Of a stretch of DNA of 5,165 nucleotides, positions 1-4,692 are shown piece by piece. The position numbers were made by a program, and so were the translations under genes. The notes below the pieces were generated by a model, which saw only the letters and a program-made list of their open reading frames with translations, was not told the DNA's origin and searched no databases. The stretch lies in assembly GCA_003140655.1 (NCBI GenBank), contig PLKR01000600.1, forward strand, positions 1-5,165, written 5' to 3'. The first letter of the stretch is position 1. Each line of letters opens with the position of its first letter. Source of the DNA: Acidobacteriaceae bacterium (GTDB lineage Bacteria; Acidobacteriota; Terriglobia; Terriglobales; Acidobacteriaceae).

Positions 1-52
1 GTGCGTCCGGCCTGAGCTCGGCGCGGGTGAAGGTTACCTCCGTCACCCTCAT
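1..52 (-). CDS. Possible 5' end of a minus-strand gene leaving the left edge
   Basis: On the minus strand an ATG at 52-50 opens a frame that stays open to the window edge and begins MRVTEVTFTRAELRP. An in-frame GTG at 46-44 is an alternative start. Only about 17 codons are visible, so no family can be named. The Shine-Dalgarno candidate (AAGAAAGAG just upstream) is poor. A plus-strand frame is also open here up to a TAG at 96-98. If real, this gene would be transcribed divergently from the PilZ-like gene at 136. This is a weak call, resting on an open frame and a plausible amino-acid composition. Confidence 0.2.
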   Translation of the reverse strand, partial: MRVTEVTFTRAELRPDA

Positions 53-135
53 TTGCTCTTTCTTGGGACTGCATCCAGCCTCGCTTCTGTCAAACTAGTA
101 AGTCAGCGCAAGTGCAAACCCCGGGGATAGCGCAT

Positions 136-600
136 ATGGAAATTCTCACAACCAAGGCGACACGGCGCAGCACGCGAGTGCGCGTGGAAATTCCCGTGAC
201 CGTGACCAGCCTGGACCGGAAGCATCCCTTCTCCGGGCCGTGTGTCGCTCTGGTGGTAAGCGCGCAGGGCTGCGGATTCCGCGCGTCGCAAGCCTTGCCG
301 CTCGAAACTCCAGTGCTGCTGAACGATCTGCCGGGCGGTGGAAAAGTCTCTGCCCGCGTGGCGACTTGCCTGCCGCTGGGCAATGACGGGAAATTCTTTC
401 TTATCGGAGTGGCGCTTTACAACCACGGGAATGTGTGGGGAATTACCGATCCGCCGGCGGATTGGAATTGCGCTTCCAATCCTGCCACTGCTTCCGCTGA
501 CGGCGCAACCGCCGCGAGCAAGAGCAAGAGCAAGAGTAAGAGTGCCTGGCCCTACAACCTGTTCTCCGGCCAGGGCGAGGCTCATCCCGGTCGAAAATAG
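136..600 (+). CDS. PilZ-like domain protein, first of two
   Basis: The 154-residue product is predicted to be a cytoplasmic PilZ-fold protein; PilZ domains usually bind cyclic di-GMP and control motility, adhesion or polysaccharide output. The N-terminus has the basic RxxxR-type element (RRSTRVRVEIPV, residues 10-21). A beta-rich stretch follows, with a VVSAQGCGF turn at residues 40-48 where PilZ proteins carry (D/N)xSxxG. Here the D/N is Val40, while Ser42 and Gly45 remain. The domain ends near residue 100 with GNVWGI. Beyond it is a low-complexity tail containing an SKSKSKSKS run (from residue 128) and a basic C-terminus. I chose the ATG at 136 because GGGGA lies 8 bases upstream; a GTG at 112 would add eight residues with no good ribosome site. 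Cyclic di-GMP binding is uncertain because the second motif is altered. The family call comes from pattern recognition, not alignment. Confidence 0.72.
   Translation: MEILTTKATRRSTRVRVEIPVTVTSLDRKHPFSGPCVALVVSAQGCGFRASQALPLETPVLLNDLPGGGKVSARVATCLPLGNDGKFFLIGVALYNHGNVWGITDPPADWNCASNPATASADGATAASKSKSKSKSAWPYNLFSGQGEAHPGRK
517..540 (+). repeat. In-frame hexamer repeat encoding (Ser-Lys)4
   Basis: Four tandem hexamers (AGCAAG three times, then AGTAAG) run in frame inside the tail of the first PilZ-like gene, followed by another AGT Ser codon. They encode alternating serine and lysine. A repeat of this kind can gain or lose units by replication slippage without breaking the frame, so the length of this linker probably varies between strains. 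Confidence 0.8.
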
Positions 601-647
601 TGGTCCGTGGCCAGGCCAGGGCGCGCCGTCAAAGCCTGGACGAATCA

Positions 648-682
648 CACTGCCCACTGACCACTGGCCACTGACCATTGAA
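648..682. repeat. Heptamer tandem repeat, CACTGRC type
   Basis: Direct reading gives CACTGCC, CACTGAC, CACTGGC, CACTGAC and a decayed CATTGAA in head-to-tail order, about 4.7 copies of a 7-bp unit. On the opposite strand it reads as GTCAGTG/GCCAGTG units, which would translate as a GQWSV-type peptide, but no gene is credible there. It lies in the gap between the two PilZ-like genes, upstream of the second gene's possible starts. I associate similar heptamer arrays with intergenic DNA of Acidobacteriota. Its function, if any, is unknown. Confidence 0.75.
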
Positions 683-738
683 ATCCGTTCTTTCGTAATC
701 TCGTGCCAATTACGGCGATGCTCCATACTTTAGCTACG

Positions 739-1161
739 ATGTCGCAGACGCCAGAATCGGTCGCGCCGGGTCCATCTTCGACCGGGACCGCCCGCCAGGA
801 GCGAGAGCGCCCGTTTCGGGTCAAGCTCCGCGGATCTGTCCTTACGCTTATGCGACTGCCCAACCGCCGTGAGGTGCGGGGTAAACTCCATGAGCTTTCC
901 ACCACCGGCGGCCTGATGCACGTGGAGCAGCCGCTCGACGAAAAACTCAAAGTCGAGTTGATCTTCCAGCTCGGGGAAACCACCATCCGTGAAAAAGCAG
1001 AGATGATGTTTCCCATGTGGGCCACTCAGGGCTGGCTCCAGCCCTTCCGCTTCACTGATCTGCCTGAGGCCAGCAAGAATGTTTTGCAGACCAGTCTGTT
1101 GTCATTCGTTCAGGCCCTGCAGCCGGCTTCCGAAGCCACAACGAATCATCACCCGGCATAG
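739..1161 (+). CDS. PilZ-like domain protein, second of two
   Basis: The 140-residue product has a disordered, Pro/Ser-rich N-terminus (residues 1-20). An arginine-containing RERPFRVKLRGSV strand follows, then GKLHELSTTGGLMHV (residues 48-62), which occupies the place of the PilZ (D/N)xSxxG motif; Glu52 replaces D/N while Ser54 and Gly57 are kept. The next part, KLKVELIFQLGETTIREKAEM, fits the closing beta-strands of a PilZ barrel. The C-terminus (TDLPEASKNVLQTSLLSFVQAL) looks like an amphipathic helix. The start is uncertain: GTG 703, ATG 718 and ATG 739 are in frame and none has a clear ribosome site. I chose 739 because the residues before it look non-conserved. It lies in the same direction as the first PilZ-like gene, after a 138-nt gap. 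The two proteins look only distantly similar, so this is not an obvious recent duplication. Cyclic di-GMP binding is unproven. Confidence 0.68.
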   Translation: MSQTPESVAPGPSSTGTARQERERPFRVKLRGSVLTLMRLPNRREVRGKLHELSTTGGLMHVEQPLDEKLKVELIFQLGETTIREKAEMMFPMWATQGWLQPFRFTDLPEASKNVLQTSLLSFVQALQPASEATTNHHPA

Positions 1162-1240
1162 ACCTCCTAGAGCAGAAGGCCTGACGGAATCCTGGCTGTC
1201 CCCAAGGAATGTTATAAGCTGGTTCTTACCGCTGCGATCA

Positions 1241-1246
1241 GGCGGA
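1241..1246 (+). promoter_or_regulatory. Ribosome binding site of the cysteine hydrolase gene
   Basis: GGCGGA lies 6 bases before the ATG at 1253. It supports starting the hydrolase there and not at the upstream ATG at 1079, which would add 58 residues with no family resemblance and would overlap the second PilZ-like gene. Confidence 0.5.
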
Positions 1247-1252
1247 CCGGCA

Positions 1253-1873
1253 ATGGCATCTCGCAATGTCGTTTTCTGGGAGGTCGACACGCAGGCGGAC
1301 TTCATGCTGCCCGGTGGCAAACTCTACGTACCCGGCGCCGAACGATTGCTCCCGAATATTCGCCGGCTTACAGACGCCGCCCGCCAGGGCCGCGTTTTTC
1401 TGGTCTCGCATGGTTGCTACCATACGAAAGACGATACCGAGTTCAAAACATTTCCGCCCCATTGCATCAAAGGCACAATTGGCTCCGCAGTCGTTCCCGA
1501 AGCCCTGACGGAGAAAGTTGTCACTATCCCGAACGACCTGGCAGCAGCGCTGCCGCGCGATCTTTCTCAATATCAGCAGATTCATCTCGAAAAACAGACG
1601 CTTGACATCTTTGAAAGCCGGCACGCCGGGGAACTCGTGAAGCGATTGGGAGACGATGCCGAATTCGTTGTCTTCGGCGTGGTAACGGAATACTGCGTTC
1701 GATTAGCGGCCAAGGGATTGCTCGAACGCGGCCGCCGCGTCTCCGTGGTCAGGGATGCGATCGAAGCTCTAAACGCCGAAGATGGGCAACGCACCGTGGC
1801 CGAACTGCAAGCTCTCGGAGCAAGATTTATCACCACAGACCAAGCGCTCGCGCGACTCGACGTTGCGAAATAG
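1253..1873 (+). CDS. Cysteine hydrolase, isochorismatase superfamily, nicotinamidase-like
   Basis: The 206-residue product is a predicted cytoplasmic amidohydrolase. The catalytic triad of the superfamily is visible: Asp12 in VDTQADF, Lys114 in LEKQTLDIF and Cys148 in VTEYCVR. The FPPHC.KGT..S segment (residues 67-78) matches the nicotinamidase WPPHCV.GT region, including His70, a metal ligand in that family. His57 fits the second histidine ligand. The Asp that normally sits two residues before it (the DxH of nicotinamidases) is Cys55 in HGCYH, so the metal site looks altered. Nicotinamidases convert nicotinamide to nicotinate for NAD salvage; relatives act on isochorismate, N-carbamoyl compounds or other amides, so the substrate is not fixed. 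No gene symbol is given for that reason. The gene runs in the same direction as the PilZ pair but is 91 nt away and probably separate. It converges on the aldo/keto reductase with only 13 nt between stop codons. Confidence 0.88.
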   Translation: MASRNVVFWEVDTQADFMLPGGKLYVPGAERLLPNIRRLTDAARQGRVFLVSHGCYHTKDDTEFKTFPPHCIKGTIGSAVVPEALTEKVVTIPNDLAAALPRDLSQYQQIHLEKQTLDIFESRHAGELVKRLGDDAEFVVFGVVTEYCVRLAAKGLLERGRRVSVVRDAIEALNAEDGQRTVAELQALGARFITTDQALARLDVAK

Positions 1874-1886
1874 CGCACCCACAAAG

Positions 1887-2729
1887 TCACCCCGCCAAGT
1901 CTTCAATTGCCCGCACCGCATCGGCCGAAAGCGCCAAGCCGGAACTGGCCAGATCCTGTTTCATATGCTCGGCGCTGGAAGTCCCGGTCAGCGGCAGCAT
2001 CCCAACCAAACGCGCAAAAGCAAACACAACCTGGGCCGGGGTAGCATTCGCGCGCGCGGCGACTCCTGTAACCACAGAATGGCGCAGCACCTCTGCATTC
2101 GCAGTGAGCAGAGAGAATCCCTGGTAAATGATCTTGCGCTCGTGGCAGAACCCGCGCACATCGCGATCCCAGCCGAACCGGGCGTAGCAGCGGTTTTGCA
2201 CGAACGCAGGAGCCTCTGAATGGACGTCCATCATCTGCTCCAGGTGCCGCAGCGAAACATTGCTCACCCCGAGCAAACGCGTGCGGCCGGCATCCCGCTC
2301 CCTCCGCATCGCTTCCCAGACTTCGGCGTCCGCATCGCTCCAGCCGTTGCCGGAGGCAGGCCCGTGCAGCACGTAGCTGTCGACATGATCAGTCCCGAGA
2401 TGTTCAAGCGAACTGGCCAGCGATTGTGCGACCTGCACTGAAAAGCTGGCTGCGGCGTCATAGGGCAGCCGATGGTCATGGCCGGCCCGATAAGTGAATT
2501 TGGTTTGCAAAAAAAGATCTGCGCGGCCCACCACTCCCGAGCGGTAGGCGGCCGCCAACCCCTGACCCACTCCGGCCTCAAAGTAGTGCCGCCGCTGGTT
2601 GGCCGTATCGATGCCCCGAAAGCCCATGCGCAACGCGAGTTCGACAAGCGCCGGCGTCCGCTCTTCCTTCCACGCGGTGCCGTAGAGAAAATCGGGAAGC
2701 AATGACAATGCAGGTTGCTGAGTGACCAT
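1887..2729 (-). CDS. Aldo/keto reductase
   Basis: The 280-residue product is a predicted NADPH-dependent oxidoreductase with the (beta/alpha)8 barrel of the AKR superfamily, probably reducing aldehydes or ketones in the cytoplasm. Visible elements in order: FLYGTAW (residues 14-20); GFRGIDTANQRRHYFEAGVG (36-55) with catalytic Asp41; Lys77 in LQTKF; HVDSYVLHGP with His122; GVSNVS, the GxSN strand; and LPLTGTSSAEHMKQDL near the C-terminus, which binds the cofactor 2'-phosphate in relatives. The usual catalytic Tyr five residues after the Asp is Arg46 here; Tyr49 lies three residues later and probably serves, as part of an ANQRxHY variant. The length is normal for bacterial members. The ATG at 2729-2727 lacks a strong Shine-Dalgarno sequence. 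A GGGGC/GCCCC inverted repeat lies just upstream (2749-2763). The physiological substrate cannot be told from sequence. Confidence 0.92.
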   Translation of the reverse strand: MVTQQPALSLLPDFLYGTAWKEERTPALVELALRMGFRGIDTANQRRHYFEAGVGQGLAAAYRSGVVGRADLFLQTKFTYRAGHDHRLPYDAAASFSVQVAQSLASSLEHLGTDHVDSYVLHGPASGNGWSDADAEVWEAMRRERDAGRTRLLGVSNVSLRHLEQMMDVHSEAPAFVQNRCYARFGWDRDVRGFCHERKIIYQGFSLLTANAEVLRHSVVTGVAARANATPAQVVFAFARLVGMLPLTGTSSAEHMKQDLASSGLALSADAVRAIEDLAG

Positions 2730-3243
2730 GCTGTAGGAACTGATGACCGGGGCAGCGAGCCCCTATCGTAGCATTCCGTCAGTTAAGCACCGGACTGAGT
2801 GTGGTCGGTTGAGTGCGGCGCGGACATCCCTTTCCGGCAAGCTCAGGGCAGGCTCTGCCCGCCAAATCTATCCGCGACGGAAATTCAAGAAGCGATGACA
2901 ACCCAATTCCGGAGCCGGCCCAGACCTAGGGAATAACGCCGGCCGCGCGCCAACGTTCCATAGCTGGATCGAGATAGAACCTGAAAAAATATTCGAAGGT
3001 TATCACGTTGACGGCAGCCTCATAATCCGGACGAATAGCCTTGATGCGGGCGGGGACGACGATGTAAATCCTCGAGTCGACCAAACGGGATCTTGCAATA
3101 GACGTTGAAGGCAACGATGAGTTCCTCGCGTGTCCAGTCTCGGCGCGGCATAGGGCTACTGATAGCGCAGAAGAATAACACAATATCCTAGGTGTAGTGC
3201 GGATTGTCGAAATCGAAACCTAGTAGAACGGTCGCATCCCATG
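2730..3243. other. Stretch without an intact gene
   Basis: No complete credible gene is visible between the aldo/keto reductase start and the toxin-antitoxin promoter. It contains a GGGGC/GCCCC hairpin at 2749-2763 in the reductase leader, a perfect 6-bp stem with 3-nt loop (GGGCAG/CTGCCC, 2846-2860) without a T-run, and the endonuclease remnant annotated separately. A 20-codon minus-strand frame at 3250-3188 begins MSTWDATVLLG and ends at TAG. It lies in frame upstream of the remnant. It has a coding-like composition but no recognised family and no ribosome site. Confidence 0.6.
2926..3151 (-). pseudogene. Remnant of an HNH-endonuclease-type gene, frame lost
   Basis: Reading leftward from the ATG at 3151, the minus strand encodes MPRRDWTREELIVAF followed by NVYCKIPFGRL. 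I recognise this as the N-terminus of a widespread putative HNH (restriction-type) endonuclease family, in which the text usually continues with N.EI..LA..LGRTP. Here the resemblance stops after about 26 residues and the frame ends at TGA 3022-3020 after 43 codons. A different minus-strand frame, open to TAG at 2928-2926, takes over with coding-like text (RIYIVVPARIKAI, then DYEAAVNVITFEYFF and MERWRAAGVIP), whose family I do not recognise. The simplest reading is an endonuclease gene broken by deletion and frameshift or fused to other DNA. The catalytic HNH part is absent. It sits beside a toxin-antitoxin module, as debris in accessory DNA often does. Confidence 0.5.
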
Positions 3244-3263
3244 TTGACATGTCGCGCGGCTTG

Positions 3264-3292
3264 GTAAGGAGGTATATAATAAAGTAAGGAGG
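3264..3292 (+). promoter_or_regulatory. Toxin-antitoxin operon promoter with paired GTAAGGAGG repeats
   Basis: A perfect TATAAT (3275-3280) lies between two identical 9-bp direct repeats, GTAAGGAGG at 3264-3272 and 3284-3292, exactly 20 bp apart. The second repeat contains the antitoxin's Shine-Dalgarno sequence AAGGAGG, 8 bases before the ATG at 3301. A TTGACA occurs at 3244-3249 inside a CATGT/ACATG inverted repeat (3240-3251), but its 25-bp distance from TATAAT is too great for a normal sigma-70 spacer. If TATAAT is the -10, transcription would begin near 3287, giving a leader of about 14 nt. By analogy with other antitoxins, either repeat could be an operator for autorepression; this is inferred. 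Confidence 0.5.
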
Positions 3293-3300
3293 CCTGACCT

Positions 3301-3540
3301 ATGCAAAAACAAGCCCGAATCACCAGCAAAGGACAGATCACGGTGCCGCACGAGATTCGTAAGCTGCTCGGCGTGAAGCCGGGGGACCGGCTCCTCTTCG
3401 AAAGCGACGGCACGCGAACCGAAGTCAGGCCAGTAAGAACCAGCAGCCCATTCGAGAAGTATCGGGGCATTGGGCACGGGAGGGCAATATCCGGCAGGAA
3501 GGCCCTTCTGCAAGCGATGCGAGAACTGCGCGGTCGCTGA
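3301..3540 (+). CDS. AbrB/MazE-fold antitoxin (VapB-type)
   Basis: The 79-residue product carries a SpoVT/AbrB swapped-hairpin DNA-binding domain in its first half: ARITSKGQITVPHEIRKLLG (residues 5-24) followed by VKPGDRLLFE (25-34). The second half (from about residue 48), containing SPFEKYRGIGHGRAISGRKALLQAMRELRGR, is a charged, probably flexible tail. In such antitoxins this part wraps around and blocks the partner toxin. It precedes a PIN-domain gene by 21 nt, the standard antitoxin-first order. Family knowledge says the protein dimerises, represses its own promoter and is degraded by proteases under stress. It has the strongest ribosome site in the window (AAGGAGG), whereas the toxin has none, which favours antitoxin excess. 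The fold assignment is firm; the VapB label comes from the neighbouring gene. Confidence 0.93.
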   Translation: MQKQARITSKGQITVPHEIRKLLGVKPGDRLLFESDGTRTEVRPVRTSSPFEKYRGIGHGRAISGRKALLQAMRELRGR

Positions 3541-3553
3541 AGACAGCGATCGC
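3530..3553 (+). other. Intercistronic hairpin between antitoxin and toxin
   Basis: GCGGTCGCT (3530-3538) and AGCGATCGC (3545-3553) form a 9-bp stem with a 6-nt GAAGAC loop. All nine pairs form in the plus-strand RNA, one of them a G-U wobble (3533 with 3550). The antitoxin's TGA begins at the last base of the left arm. The right arm ends 8 nt before the toxin ATG, occupying the position of a ribosome binding site. No T-run follows, so it is not a standard terminator. A role in lowering toxin translation or setting a processing site is inferred. AGCGATCGCT (3545-3554) is also a perfect DNA palindrome. Confidence 0.5.
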
Positions 3554-3561
3554 TATGAACC

Positions 3562-3984
3562 ATGACCACAGTCGTCGACACCAACATTATCACTGCCCTC
3601 TGGGACAGCGATGACGCTCTGAATGCAACCGCCCGATCCTCCCTAGACGCAGCCCTCGCCAGAGGATCGCTGATTGTCCCCGCACCCGTCTACTCCGAAC
3701 TGATGGCCTTCGCCGGACGTACAGAATCCTTCCTTGACACTTTCTTGGAGGAAACCGGTATCGCTGTCGAATGGCGTGTGGAAGAGCGCGTCTGGCGTGC
3801 GGCTGGGCAAGCTTTTCAGAACTATGCGGGACGCCGGCGCAGACAGCGCGAGCCCGGACCCCGCCGCATCCTCGCCGACTTTCTAATCGGCGCGTACGCC
3901 GCCAGACACAACTTCCCGCTGCTCACCTTCGACGAGGGGGTCTACCGAGCGGCCTTCCCCGCGTTAAGGATTGTGAGGGCCTAG
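3562..3984 (+). CDS. PIN-domain ribonuclease toxin (VapC-like)
   Basis: The 140-residue product fits the normal VapC length and has the acidic residues that bind metal in PIN nucleases: Asp6 in VVDTNII, Glu46 in VYSELMA, Asp106 in ILADFLIGAYA and Asp124 in LLTFDEGVY. VapC toxins cut specific RNAs, often initiator tRNA or the 23S rRNA sarcin-ricin loop, and stop growth when released from the antitoxin. The four acidic positions are intact, so the toxin is probably active. A strongly basic segment (GRRRRQREPGPRR, residues 90-102) precedes the third acidic residue and could contact RNA. No Shine-Dalgarno sequence is visible before the ATG; the upstream space is taken by a hairpin, and an out-of-frame ATG sits at 3555. 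The gene is co-directional with the antitoxin and almost certainly in one operon. The RNA target cannot be predicted. Confidence 0.93.
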   Translation: MTTVVDTNIITALWDSDDALNATARSSLDAALARGSLIVPAPVYSELMAFAGRTESFLDTFLEETGIAVEWRVEERVWRAAGQAFQNYAGRRRRQREPGPRRILADFLIGAYAARHNFPLLTFDEGVYRAAFPALRIVRA

Positions 3985-4005
3985 GTTCGCAATAGCATTA
4001 TCTTA

Positions 4006-4035
4006 TAGCTAATATATAATTATAGTCATTAGCTA
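4006..4035. terminator. AT-rich inverted repeat, possible bidirectional terminator
   Basis: TAGCTAAT (4006-4013) and ATTAGCTA (4028-4035) form a perfect 8-bp inverted repeat around a 14-nt AT-rich interior, which holds the palindrome TATAATTATA (4015-4024). It occupies the short gap between the convergent toxin and phosphatidyltransferase genes. The right arm includes the phosphatidyltransferase stop codon (TAG, complement of 4033-4035). The stem is AT-rich with no GC core and no clean T-run, so efficient intrinsic termination is doubtful. A DNA-level role, such as a protein binding site or a scar of the toxin-antitoxin insertion, is possible. Confidence 0.35.
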
Positions 4036-4692
4036 AGCCGCCTGCCCCGCCTTAGCCGTGGCGTTCGGGGCATCCTGCGTCCGGGTCCAGGTATACCGCA
4101 TGCGGTGGATCACTGTGATGGTCGACAGAACCGCGATCACCCACAGCACGGGCGCCATGCGGTTGAAGAGCGCGCCGATGATCACCAGCACCAGCCGCTC
4201 CGGACGCTCCATAAATCCCACGCGGCACGATCCAATCAGCGACTCGGCGCGCGCCCGCGTGTAGCTCACCATGATGGCGCTGACCATTACGAACGCAGTA
4301 AGCACCACATAGAAGAAGCGGTCGCCCCGCGCATAGAAAACCAGCAAGCCAAGAAACTGCGAGGCGTCACTGTAGCGGTCGACCACCGAGTCAAAAAAGG
4401 CTCCGAAGCGCGTGACCCGGTTGGTGGCGCGGGCCACCTGCCCATCCACCAGATCAAAAAATCCTGAGCCGATGATCACCAGGCCAGCATAGAAGAACAA
4501 GCGCCGCTGCGTCAGGGCTGTGGCCGAACCGAACAGAATCGCAGCCCAGGTGTTCACCACCAACCCCATGAACGTCAGCACGTTGGGATTGATGCGCGAG
4601 AGCGCGAGCCAGCGCACGATGGTATCGAGCAGCACGCCGCAGGCGCGTCCGAAAGCGCTGGTCCAACTTGCGGAAGCCCAGCTATGCGCCAC
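4033..4692 (-). CDS. CDP-alcohol phosphatidyltransferase
   Basis: The 219-residue integral membrane enzyme transfers a phosphatidyl group from a CDP-lipid to an alcohol or sugar-alcohol phosphate in phospholipid synthesis. The family signature is complete: DLVDGQVAR with Asp80, Asp83, Gly84, Ala87 and Arg88, then Gly97 in RFGAFFD, Asp101 and Asp105 (DGxxARx8GxxxDxxxD). Several hydrophobic stretches (about 38-60, 65-79, 110-120, 126-144, 166-175, 181-196) fit the usual six membrane segments. The later YTRARAESLIG....GFMERPERL resembles the phosphatidylinositol-phosphate-synthase branch more than phosphatidylglycerophosphate synthase, but the acceptor is not certain, so no symbol is given. The start is GTG at 4692-4690, overlapping the greA stop by one base (TAGTG), with AAGGCGGAAG just upstream. 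That arrangement points to translational coupling with greA. Confidence 0.92.
   Translation of the reverse strand: MAHSWASASWTSAFGRACGVLLDTIVRWLALSRINPNVLTFMGLVVNTWAAILFGSATALTQRRLFFYAGLVIIGSGFFDLVDGQVARATNRVTRFGAFFDSVVDRYSDASQFLGLLVFYARGDRFFYVVLTAFVMVSAIMVSYTRARAESLIGSCRVGFMERPERLVLVIIGALFNRMAPVLWVIAVLSTITVIHRMRYTWTRTQDAPNATAKAGQAA

Noticed and set aside
88..93. TTGACA on the minus strand as a promoter for the left-edge frame
   Set aside because: The hexamer is perfect, but no -10-like sequence occurs 16-18 bp downstream.
103..726. Long minus-strand open frame (207 codons) opposite the first PilZ-like gene
   Set aside because: Its protein is low-complexity and Arg-rich, includes the translated heptamer and hexamer repeats, and mirrors a plus-strand gene with recognisable motifs. 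It is a shadow frame.
1212..1218. TTATAAG as a -10 box for the cysteine hydrolase gene
   Set aside because: No -35-like hexamer lies at a suitable distance (bases 1190-1196 read TCCTGGC), so a promoter cannot be supported.
2846..2860. GGGCAG/CTGCCC hairpin as an intrinsic terminator
   Set aside because: The stem is perfect but there is no T-run on either side and no gene ends nearby.
3156..3593. Minus-strand frame of 145 codons across the antitoxin gene
   Set aside because: It is antisense to a clear AbrB-fold gene, has no family resemblance, and its composition follows the opposite strand's codons.
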